Assembly: GCA_047967505.1 (NCBI GenBank)
Contig: CM106540.1
Strand: one strand, 5' to 3'
Origin: Dipteris shenzhenensis
Lineage: Eukaryota > Polypodiophyta > Polypodiopsida > Gleicheniales
Length of the DNA stretch: 64,000 nucleotides
In this document: positions 52,742-63,198 of the stretch, in pieces
Layout: each line of letters starts with the position of its first letter
How positions within the stretch are numbered: the stretch's first letter is position 1
Position numbers and translations under genes: made by a program
The notes under the pieces: generated by a model
The model's input: the letters and a program-made list of their open reading frames with translations, nothing else
Database searches by the model: none
Told to the model about the DNA's origin: nothing

Positions 52742-55310
52742 TATCCATAATAGCACACAGTTGTTATCAATGTCACTCTATCTAGATTAGCATCAAATAT
52801 TGGCATTCTTATAAAACATACGTTGGCAAAAAATGTCAAAATTCTAGTAAGTTGTGGTAAGCAGAAAGGTAGAATATAACAAGTGAAGTGTTGAGTAAAG
52901 TGACAGCTAAAGACATTAATCATGAAATGGAACTCTCCAGTTTCCATTTTGCAGGTAATCCATGCTCATAAACCTGCAAGACAAAATCTTTAAAGGGTGT
53001 CCAATCCTTGCATCACCAGGGTCATTCCATTCATGAGTAGAAAGGATGATCCCACTAAGGGGTGTTATAATGAATTCAAAACCAATAGAAATATGTCTTG
53101 ACTAAACCCTGTATCATAAATATCACACTTTAGGCTTAATGCATCCTTGAGCTTGGGACTTGCCCCAAACTTCATATAATGAGCCCATCAGGTCAGTTGA
53201 TAGTATTTGAATGTAAGTAATATCAATGGTCCTCCTCAGTATCCCAATGAAAGTAATGTATAATGAAGCTATGTGTACTTCCAAATGTATGGGAGCTCTT
53301 TGGTTAAAATATAAATAAACATTATGCCAAGGCTAACGAGATATACATATATATACACACATATAAATGCCAAGATTAGAGACAAATATATAGATACATG
53401 TGTATATGCCAAGGGCTTTTCGTATATATATGTCAAGGCTAATGAGAACCCATATAATTAATAGTTTCTAGTAAAGAAACTCATGTTAATACGAAATGAA
53501 GAATCAATAAAGAGACTCAAATACCTAAGTCTTCATCCCAAAAAGGACTCTTAAGTCCATATCCCATAAAAAGTAAATTCTTCTTATGAAGAAGTAATAA
53601 AGGTTTTGCAGCTACACTCTCAAGCTTCCATGTTGTGCTACTTATTTGTAACCAAAATATCGCGGACAACTATAAAGAATAGCAGGCTCTGGAATCTAGT
53701 GCTCTGCTACTGAACCATCCAATAAATCTATATTGTTTGGAAATCTACGGTCCTTTGGTGTGGAGATTCTCAAAAAACCCATCTTGTCAGTAAGTGAGCC
53801 GCAAGGATATAGTCTTGTGAGAATGATGTGGTGTCAAAGTGTGATGACCTCTTCTATATAAGTATCCACAAGAGAAACCATAGGATCTCTCTAAGGTGGA
53901 AGAGCATATGGCCTTTATAACCTTTTCCTTTTTTTTCTCTTGTTACAGTGACTACTAGGTAATTACGAAAGTCCCATGTAGAGTCGCAGGAAAGAACGAT
54001 GCATTTGGTGCTTATGCCTTCTAGAAAAAAAATATATGCTTGATTCACAATTTTCAATGATAAGAGACTATTAGACCATGATTACAGTTTTGTCTCGAGG
54101 CTTCTCAGGCTCAATGAAATCCCAATACAGGCTCTAGAGAATTAGCTCTTCTCAAGGAGACAGACTGTAAGAAAAATGGGAAGACCATCGTGTATTTTAA
54201 CATAGGCTCAACTAGAGAGATCTCAGTCGCTACAGAACTTGTAGGGGTCTAGCAAGAGAGGTAATGATATGTATAGCCAGAGAGTCAAGTCATGTTTATT
54301 CCCAGTATGAGATCCTTATGGCCTGCTTACAGGTCCCAAAGTGGTTGTAGTAGTTGCTTGCTCTCAGGTGGATACGTAGCCAAGTTTTTATGTGATCTAT
54401 ATGGGATGAAGCCTCTATAATTCATCATAGGAAGGAAAAATCTCGTAGGAATATGATTCTCTGGGCTACTATGAATGCAAGCTACTATGAATACCAACAA
54501 CAAGTATGGCTCTCTGCTGGAAAATCTCTATGCCAATAAAGGAGTCTATCCCTATGTGCCAATCAAGCTAAACCATTGTATAATTGCAACCTCCATTGCA
54601 GAGCAACACAAATCAAGTGCACCCGGAAGACAAGCTGGGTTTTCCACAGAGCAACATGCACATAACATAGGATGAACCCAAATACTGGTGCTCTCGAAAT
54701 TATTATACAACATCGGGGCCTAGAGGCCAAGGTCCCTGAGCTTTTGCTCGATAAGCCGAATGGATTTGTAGTTGTGCAACATTAGTTGTATATGTCAAAC
54801 AGAGTCGAGAACACATACTAATGGCAAGGCCACACCGGTGGCTTGCCCACACAAGAGCCCATACACCGCCTTCGTGAAGATGCACATGCAAAGTAGTAGA
54901 CATGCAAAGTTTGGCTCTGAGGTGGATAACAAAGTTTGGCTCTAGTGATGAATGTATCTACATATTCGTGAGCCTTGTCGGGTGGAGTTTTTTGCTCAGA
55001 TGTATCTATGTGCATAGTCCCCCGAAGTAGAAGCACAAAAATCATAGTTGAAAAAGCGTGCCAATACATGAACGTTTATACAAATCTTCACCTAATCTCG
55101 AAGGTAAGGTCCCTTCATCTCAAAGGTCTCTCTCAAGTGTAGAGCTTCATTGAGCCATGGAGAACAAAGTTCATTGTCTCCAACATGCAATGGTAAGTAG
55201 ATTTAGATGCTACTCCTCCTCTCTTCAGGGTCATGTCCTCTGTTTCTCCATGCACAGAGCTTGAAGAGCCATCAACTCAAAAGATTAGGGAGGCTATTTA
55301 AAGGAAGGTG
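52742..55310. repeat. Dispersed repeat, module Z copy 2
   Basis: Matches 18405-21290 with indels. At 54850-55000 it lacks several hundred bases present in copy 1. Both carry the GAGGTGGATAACAAAGTTTG and TCGAAGGTAAGGTCCCTTCA landmarks. Partial frames do not show a recognised domain. Confidence 0.65.
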
Positions 55311-55645
55311 GACATGTACTTGCTCACATCTTCATCTTGCAGCTCAATTACATGCAGCTGTGTATTGGTTTTCCCTATCCTTCAAACTCCTATTAGTCCT
55401 CGTGATATTTTATGATCCTTCTTGGAACTGTGGTCCAACCATTCTCCAATTATCTAGTGATTTCTTTCTTGAGCTACGCGCCCAACTACTAAGCCAATAT
55501 CAATGTCCCTTATTACTCCTGTCTCTCTGATCCAAGGGAGAATATGTACTAGAATATTTCTTACCCTTGGGCTTAGAAGGTAGCCATGGGGAAGATGTAT
55601 TACCCCACGTGTTCCAACCCTCCCGAGGGATTTATGAGGCTTCTA
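55311..55645. other. Spacer, nothing recognised
   Basis: Non-repeated within the window. The 107-codon frame ending near 55530 is Leu/Ser-rich without a domain. Confidence 0.3.
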
Positions 55646-55649
55646 CTTG

Positions 55650-56095
55650 AGCATCAAGGTCTAAGAAGTACTTGGATTAGCTCCATTTAATTCTGAACAT
55701 GACTAAGTGGATGGACCTAGTGGTCCAAGTCCAATGTGTGTCACCCTATTAAGTGGTGGTCCAAAACATACCTTGGGTCCAAAAGATACTTATTGAATAT
55801 AACCCCTCTTTTTCTCCCTGGGCTAAAAGTTCTTTAGCGGGATGCCTAGCTTCCAAGGGTCGAAGTAGGTGCTCTGGAATACTGTCTTGGTAAAATAAAT
55901 CCGTTAGAGCCAAAAGATACCATCTTCTCATTATCAAACATGTAGAGTACTTTTTTAAGTGCATGCCAATAATCTAAATTCATGGTAGATACCTGATCAT
56001 TTGCAAAAGCAAAATTCTCCCATTTAATATAAATGCATCCAGTGTTCAAGCATACACATCATCACCCAACCATTAGCTGGAGGACACCATGATCT
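55650..56095. repeat. Dispersed repeat, module X copy 2
   Basis: Partner of 17205-17640, here without the GT array that follows copy 1. Confidence 0.7.
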
Positions 56096-56440
56096 TCATG
56101 TGTTATAGATTATTCTTGTTCTACATCCTACCTGGAAAGGCACTGCATTGGATATATTGTATCGTGGAACATTAGTTTCAAGCATCAGGTCATTTATTTC
56201 CATGTCTTGTAAAACCAATGCAAATATTGGTTTCTCCCATTTATGTGGTGTGGTGGGAGAATATTGTATTCAATTGTTCTAGAAATATGTGATGAATAGC
56301 ATTTTGATTTCTAACACAGTGCCACATGCCCAATTTTTAAAGGCAATTAGGTGGTTTAGGGTAAAATGAAGACATTATCTAGGTAGCCCCAACATCTACG
56401 AGTACTTATTAGGCATACTCAAGACAAGAACTCATGCATA
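56096..56440. other. Spacer, nothing recognised
   Basis: AT-rich, no frame or repeat partner supported. Confidence 0.35.
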
Positions 56441-56640
56441 GTGGAGATCATGAACATGTTTGGGGCCAAACAGGGTTGTTCCTTATCACCCACCTTGTTT
56501 GGCTATACATTGATGAGCTGGTGCATTCATCAAGACACTATGTGCAGTAGACATACCCTTCTTTGATAGAAATTCTATTGTATGTAGATGATGTGGTTTT
56601 ACTCTCCTCCCCAATCAAGGGGGCTTCCTTGACACCAGCT
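56441..56640 (+). pseudogene. LINE RT fragment 2
   Basis: Frame-shifted RT. The segment near 56470 gives KQGCSLSPTLF, then after a shift YIDEL, and near 56575-56610 ILLYVDDVVLLS. It resembles 28990-29140, with the stretch between the two motifs of similar length. Adjacent sequence to 56994 shows no further RT motif. Confidence 0.6.
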
Positions 56641-56994
56641 CCTCTAAGGTAAGAGCTCTATCAAAGTATAAGGCATCAAATCTAGGGACCACCCTAGGAT
56701 GAGTTTGGCTACACTTATCCCTCACCAAAAGCTTTTCAATAGATCTTACCTCTAGTTCTCCAAAAATTCCTTAATGATTTTTTGTGGAAAAATGATTAAT
56801 CTTTGCCTTGTCTATGATTCTTCTACATTCACCACTAGTTGATCTATGCTCTCTTGTGCATGTTTTTTCCTTATAACTATGAACATTTCCTCATTGTCTT
56901 TGTCCCCTTTTCCTACCCACCATTCCCTTCTATATTTCTTAAATTATTGTGATGCTATTTGTTTCTCTTTTCTTAGTTCATCTCTAACAAATTT

Positions 56995-57180
56995 GAGCTC
57001 AAAATAGTAGTCATAAGTGCTCATGTGGTTGATGATTATCTCTAAAAAGTTAATGACTTAGTCATATGATATAAAGACGTTCTTGCTTAAGTTATATAGA
57101 TTTGGAAGGAGTCCTTCTAAAAATATGCCAACATAGAATTCCATTAGTGCTAGAGGCTAAACTATTAGGTAGGAGAGGTA
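56995..57180 (+). pseudogene. Gypsy family 2 pol spacer, copy 2
   Basis: Nearly identical to 36323-36490, including several shared in-frame stops (for example TATCTCTAAAAAGTTAATGA), so the two copies derive from one already decayed source or share a segmental duplication. Confidence 0.75.
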
Positions 57181-57690
57181 TAAAACGAATCCTAAATATA
57201 TCAAATAGGTTAGATAAGCTCATACAGGTTAGATTCACTCTATTCAATTGATAGAATTGATTGGTTATTCCAATTTGTTGTAGTACCAAAGAGATTTCCC
57301 TCATGCTGATGGTATTAACTGTGCACTCAATGTTGGGTGCTTATTGTAACATCAAATACGATCACAGAAAGGATTTCATTGCAAACCATAAGGTGCAAGG
57401 ACATACTTTCAAGGAGTGAGAATAAAAGTGCCTACCATATGAAATATATTATCTGATAACAAACCCTTAAATTTTCTACTGTGGTGACATGACACATCAC
57501 CAAGTTTACACAATGTAAGATAATTTGCATCTGCCAAAATGTTCAAATGTTATTTAAAACGATGAAATTTTCTAAATTGCATTTTAGAAACATGTTATCT
57601 AAAGAGCCAAGGAATTACAAAAGCTACGAACTAGTTTTCAAATAAAAACATGATAGTCCTAATTTGACACAGTCTTCTATAAAATTTGGT
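57181..57690. other. AT-rich interruption
   Basis: Between gypsy-2 spacer and RT. No frame recognised. Probably an insertion or unrelated spacer. Confidence 0.3.
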
Positions 57691-58265
57691 ATAGCCAACA
57701 ATAGACCTCAATAGAGTCCTAAGAAAGATAGGAAACTCATAGTGTGTGTTGATTACAAGGAACTAAAAGCTCAAATTATTCTAGATCCCTTCCCTATTCC
57801 ATTTACAGATGGTATACTTGGCCACATAAGATGTACTCATTTATGGATGGCTACAGTGGCTATAATCGAATACCGGTTGCACCCAAGGATAAGTTTAAAA
57901 ATGCTTTCATTACTGAGTGGGATGTGTATGCCACTAAGGTCATGCCTTTTAGACTCAGGAATGCACCATCTACGTTTCAAAGGTTATGGTTGAAACTTTC
58001 GAAGACTATTTGATCGAGTTCATTGCCATTTTGAATGTCATTTGTGTTCACTTGAGTTAGTTAAGAAAAGTATGACAGATGCAAAAGAGTTGATCTCTCA
58101 CTGAATATTGCCAAGGGTGTGTTTTGTGTCCGAGTTGCTGTTCATCGTGGACATAGGATGGCAAAAGAACTAAGCCAAGGAAAATCCAAGCTATTGAAAG
58201 AATCCACAAGCCTTCAATGAAAGGATTAGGATTCGAAGTCATATGGAAGCTAAAGGATTACATTA
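57691..58265 (+). pseudogene. pol: Gypsy family 2 reverse transcriptase
   Basis: RT with VCVDYKELKAQI, DPFPIPFTDGIL, then after a shift YSFMDGYSGYNRIPVAPKDK, AFITEWDVYATKVMPFRLRN and APSTFQRLW. The catalytic box that should follow is degraded (IEFIAI and CVHLS on either side). The thumb is unreadable and at about 58300 the sequence passes into composite segment B. No RNase H or integrase. Confidence 0.8.
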
Positions 58266-58339
58266 GGTAGTTGTGTGCAATCATGAGGTACATGACTTGT
58301 CTTCAGACCAAGAAAAAAAATGGGTGGGTCTACTTGTTA

Positions 58340-59056
58340 TGCATATTCATTGTGTATTCATTCAAACCTTGGTGGTATGCTTTGGGCACTATATGTTTCT
58401 CAAGTAATGAGAGATTGGAGGGTGAAAGTCTTCCTAGAAGGCAGAGACGGAAGACTTGGTGCTTCTTCAAAGCTTGCTTGCCAGGTTCTTGGAAGGTGGA
58501 CTTGGTGAGGCTATTGAAGCCTTGGTCGTGGAGACGGGTCAATCTATAGGTGAAAGGCTATGCTATCATCGGAAGATTACTTAGATGAGAGATCATCTAG
58601 AGCTCATGATCCAGGTTTTTTGAGATACAATTGGGCTGGTAGATCTGTGTGGATCGCCCAATGGGATCTCATTGCTTAAGTGACTTACTTCGATGTAGAT
58701 TTTACCAGAGTGAAGATCGGTCCAAACAGACCTCGGAAGCATGGTGCTCAGAAGACTCTCCTCAGATTACGAGGAGGATAGCTGGATGATAATTGTATTA
58801 AGATTACTCAACGTGACTCACCGGTTTGTGACTGAGGATGGTAGAGCCATGGTCGTGTGGTACTGCCAGGATTGTACCTATATACTAGGGTGGTTCACTT
58901 GCATGGGACCAGACCTGGAGGAGCAAGAGGTGAGGGTTGAAAGACCAATAAACAAGGACAAATCCAACTTGTTCCAAAGGGCTTCTCCATGGGATCCAAT
59001 GGAGCATCGACATCAACGTGTGGGGATTGGCTCATTGTGTGTCAAGTGAGAGGGGG
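58340..59056 (+). repeat. Composite segment, copy B (5' part)
   Basis: Partner of 36481-37078 but extending about 130 bases further 5', where it also matches 41935-42020. The shared frame here is SSDYEEDSWMIIVLRLLNVT, then WYCQDCTYILGWFTCMGPDL. It ends in AGTGAGAGGGGG just before TGTTGGAG at 59057. Confidence 0.6.
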
Positions 59057-60360
59057 TGTTGGAGTTTAGTAGTTCAACTCCCCACTCGTGAGCCCCCAAA
59101 TGAGGAGAGCATTGGGGAGGTGCACCAATAGGGACTCAAAGATGCCACAGGGACAAAGCTGAAAGGTTTGCAAGTTTGCCATCTCAGCAGCATGTGAGCT
59201 ACCATGTGGGTAGCAAAGGGAACACAACCAGGCTGCCATTGGCAGGCTGGACAAGCTCTGACCAATGGGGAAGAGGCCCCTTAACTGGGGCAACACATGT
59301 GACCTAGACACCAGTAGCAAGGACTGCTCAGAGCTAGGTAGGTCTGGACCTGCAATCAAGTCTACAAACTGGAGAAAAGGATTGCGCAGCAGCAACCAGG
59401 GTCTGGTTGGAGCACTTTAGGATCTAGTCAGGGAAAACAAACAGGTCAGAAGAGAGAAGAATAGAGGTGCAATGATCAAGGCTGCCCCATGGCAGTCAAG
59501 CACCATGTTTGAAGCTATTATGCAGGTCTGAGCAGGCTGGAAAGAGTTTGTAGACTGAGGAGCAAAAATGCGCAGCAAACTAGAGGTCCTTGGAGCAGAT
59601 TTTAGCCAATCTTGTGGTTGGTACAGAGAGGAAAGGACACATCTAGTGCAGAACTGCCATGCGGCAGTCAAGCGCTTGATCTGAGCCACTTATATATGCT
59701 TGATAAGGTTGGGCTAGTCTACAAACTGGGTTGGGCAGATCTGAAGGATACAAGGCCTATCAAAAGTGCCTCCAAAGGGGGCATTCTCAATTCCACACTG
59801 CAGGTTTCTTGGAGCCTCACTTTGGGCTGCCAACAAAGCGACAAGGAGGTCCAGATTACCAGCAGTAGGTCCTCATACTTGGGCCACCTACACAGCAGCA
59901 AGGAAGGACAGAATAACGGGAGACTTACGCCTCAGCATTGGCTGCCTACACAGCAGCAAGGAGGTCAAGGCTCATAGGTGTGCGTGTGGGGTACCACTAC
60001 GAAGCCCATAGTGGCTCTAGGAGAGCAATGCAGGTTGAAATGTTATGAAGGTACCATGAGGATGTACGATTGGCCCACAAGGCCTCTCGTAGACGTTAAT
60101 CTCTCTCTTTCTCTCCCCGTTCGTACCTCGTCCGTACCTTCGTACCTTGTCTGTACCTCTGCAATCCATACTACCTCTGTCGTCCGTAACTCTCCCCCCG
60201 TCCGTACAGCCCATCAGCAGGTAGCCAGTACCGTACAATCTGTCAGCAGTAGACCGTACCTCTACATTCGTACCTCTCCCTCCATACCCGTTAAAAGCAG
60301 CTAATCCACCCTAACCCTGAGTTGGGCTAAACCCCAACACAACTCGGGGTTAGGTTAAGC
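59057..60360 (+). repeat. LTR-like segment, copy B
   Basis: Partner of 37079-38395. It carries several short insertions relative to A (for example around 59313-59345 and 59405-59430), while A has longer CT arrays. Confidence 0.45.
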
Positions 60361-60384
60361 TAGGGGTTCAACAGACAACCAACT

Positions 60385-61212
60385 ATGGACTGGCCTACCC
60401 TCTCCTCCAAGTCCCTCTCAACTCCTTCAAAATCCATTAGGACTCGATACTCTACAGTTGCAGCCATGACACCCTCTCCGTATGCACGAAATTACCAACA
60501 AGAAGGCTCGAAACGACCCATCCTTGGGCAACAGGATCAGATTTTTTATTTGCAGCTGGCAGTGAGAGAACTACGATTGGAATTGGCAAAAGTAAAGGCT
60601 CGACTTCACATTCTGGAAGGGCCTGGTAAGCAAGCAATGATTGATGAGGCTGTAAAATCTTGTAAGGATTCCCCCCCTACCCTGCAGCTAGTCTCTATAG
60701 TCAAAGATCTTGTTCACACTGAAGTACAAATTGCTAAGAAGGAAATGATTGTGAAAGTGGACACCAAAGCATGTAAGTCTGATATCCAAGCAGAGATTAA
60801 AGAACACAAAGCTAGATGTGATAATGCGCTGAAGATTAGAATAGGGGGACTCCCAGAAGATTGGTACAAAGAGGAGGACACATATAGTGAAATGTTGACA
60901 AAGATCAAAGCAAGCTTGCCCAACATTGAATGGGTGGATGATGATGAGTAGGATGATGACGACTCCAGGCCAGGTTCTATTTTGCACTATAAAGGTCATG
61001 CAATCCTTACACTAAAGTCAAAAGATATGTGGATCAAGCTTCTTCGACAATCTTACAAGTTGAAGGGCACCAAAGTATGGATAGCAGAGGAGCTTACACA
61101 AGCTCAACTTAAGATTAAGGCAACTGAATCACCTAAAGTCAAGGCTGCGAGAAAGGATGGAAAATGGGCAGTTTACCGTGAAGGCGTAGCACTAATCAGA
61201 GAGTTCAAATGA
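60385..61212 (+). pseudogene. LINE ORF1-like protein, copy B
   Basis: ORF1 proteins bind LINE RNA. One frame from the ATG at 60385 runs to TGA 61210-61212 with a single TAG at 60949. Layout: Ser/Thr-rich N-terminus, a heptad-like helix (LQLAVRELRLELAKVKARLH), a charged spacer (VDTKACKSDIQAEIKEHKAR), then LKIRIGGLPEDWYKEEDTYS and HAILTLKSKDMWIKLLRQSY. The C-terminal domain reads GTKVWIAEELTQAQLKIKA, then AARKDGKWAVYREGVALI. Coiled coil, then RRM-like, then C-terminal domain is the order of L1 ORF1p (Transposase_22). No endonuclease/RT follows, so it is a fragment or a non-autonomous derivative. Assignment is by pattern only. Confidence 0.55.
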
Positions 61213-61429
61213 AAACCAAAAGACTCTCAGTCTTAAACTGATGTATGGCTGTTTACTCTTCCAGACTATCATGTAGGTACTCTAAATAATGTGGGTTGCT
61301 TTTTGCACTCCTTGGGAGCTGCCATGTGCCCTCCCTAAAGCAAATGTACTAGAGGGTTTCTTGCTGTCCCATAGACCTTTTGGTCTCCAATGGACGTTAA
61401 TAAACTTTATTTCTTTCTTTTCTTTCTCA

Positions 61430-61523
61430 CAGGATCCACCTCTAGTCAACATCTTACTGGTAGAGGGTGGCACATATTTTGTATATGATTTGGTCCATCC
61501 TCAGACAAATATATAATGTTGTT

Positions 61524-61580
<57 letters not shown>
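61430..61580 (+). repeat. LINE-like 3' terminal unit and CT array
   Basis: TCTAGTCAACATCTT...GGTGGCACATATTTTGTAT followed by a CT run (61531-61578). The same terminal unit occurs at 39077 and 39278. It is preceded here by TTTCTTTCTCACAG, which looks like a 3' splice site. The two copies differ by an about 380-base stretch ending exactly there. Confidence 0.6.
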
Positions 61581-61589
61581 ACATATGTA

Positions 61590-62690
61590 TCTCATCCTTG
61601 TTGCATTATTTCTCTTTACCATTGAAAATTAATGGTTTCAAGTCCTTAGGAATGTTAGAGGTTTCTTTAAGTCGAGAGGGGGACCTCTCAACTTGATTGG
61701 AGGATTTGATTATTGTACCCTGGGAGTTTGGAAGGATTATCCTCTGAAAGAACGTTCAATAAACGGTCTTAAGGAAGGTATCAAAGTTTGGTAGGGCCTC
61801 TAGGAATAGCAAGCTCAAACATGGATAGAGGATAGATAGCTGCAAAGAAATTTTGACCTTAAACATTTTGATTTGATGTTGATAAAGGAAAAAAGAGGAC
61901 TACAGGATAGACACTCTAAGTTGGATGGGGGGAAGGCAGCAACCCTCGGTTAGGCAGTTCAACTGGATGGGACAAAATATTATATTCCTTGTCCCAATCT
62001 TTGTGGAATAGGAAGAGGTACTAGTGGCCCATCTTTAAAACAATGGCATAGGAGGGGCACCACTAAAGTTTGGAGGACTATATTTGATAAAATATTTACA
62101 AAGTCCATCCCTGAGGTACACTCTTGCCTCTTTTGGTTGATTATACCTAGAGTGGTATGGACAACTAGCAAGGCTAGGAACATCAGGCCAAGAAACTATG
62201 CACTAGAGCTCAAGAAGTTCTCCCACATGTCTTTAGGAATTGCCAGCTTTCCTTGCACCTTTGGGACAAAGTTAGGACTCGTGTTTCCTCTTTCCCGTTT
62301 AGTTATTCCTATATTCTTTTGGGGACAATCCTAACATCTTTGGAGGGGCAACCTCTTAATACTACATAAGTGAGAATAGTCCATATCATACCGTTCCTTA
62401 TGAAAAACTATCAAAGTGGGAGTCAATTCTTCTACTCACATTCATGTTAGTACATCGCAAAAAGTACAACACTCCCATAGAATGTCCAATTCTAATTATT
62501 AGTACTTGGAGATAATCTGTTGTAGAGTTTGTCTCAAGGTTGCCAACACCGTATCTTCATGCCTTAGATTTTACAATACAAATCTGATGGAGAGGTATGC
62601 CACTCACCTAGCACCATCACAACAAAAATGAAGGTTAGAAAAATACATTTTTGCTGTGGAAGCCAGGCTTCAATGCTGGTGCACAGTTGT
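61590..62690 (+). pseudogene. LINE-like RT C-terminal remnant
   Basis: 62122-62690 is the uninterrupted version of the sequence into which copia copy 1 inserted at 49747. The zf-RVT-like stretch reads LCTRAQEVLPHVFRNC, then LSLHLWDKVRTRVSSF. Upstream, frames near 61980-62120 (TKVWRTIFDKIFTKSI) may be RT thumb. Stops are frequent. Confidence 0.45.
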
Positions 62691-63198
62691 TATCAATGTC
62701 ACTCTATCTAGATTAGCATCAAATATTGGCATTCTTATAAAACATACGTGGCAAAAAATGTCAGAATTCTAGTAAGTTGTGGTAAGCAGAAAGGTAGAAT
62801 ATAACTAGTGAAGTGTTGAGTAAATCAACGATTAAAGACATTAATCATGAAATGGAACTCTCCAGTTTCCATTTCACAGTAATCCATGCTCATAAACTTG
62901 CAAGATAAAATCTTAAAAGGGTCTCCAATTCTTGCATCACCAGGGTCATTCCATTCATGAGTAGAAAGGATTATCCCACTAAGGGGTGTTATAATGAATT
63001 CAAAACCAATAGAAATATGTCTTGACTAGCCCCTGTATCATAAATATCACACTTTAGGCTTAATGCCTCCTTGACCTTGGGACTTGCCCCAAAAAACTTC
63101 ATATAATGAGCCCATCAGATCAATTGATAGTAATTGAATGTAAGTAATACCAATGGTCCTCCTCTTATCCCAAAAAAGTAATGCATAATGAACCTTTG
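62691..63198. repeat. Dispersed repeat, module Z copy 3 (start)
   Basis: The first about 500 bases of module Z, ending abruptly at 63198 where copia copy 2 begins. Confidence 0.7.

Noticed and set aside
52261-52785. 174-codon plus-strand frame
   Set aside because: His/Tyr/Leu-rich, spans the boundary between unique spacer and module Z, and has no domain.
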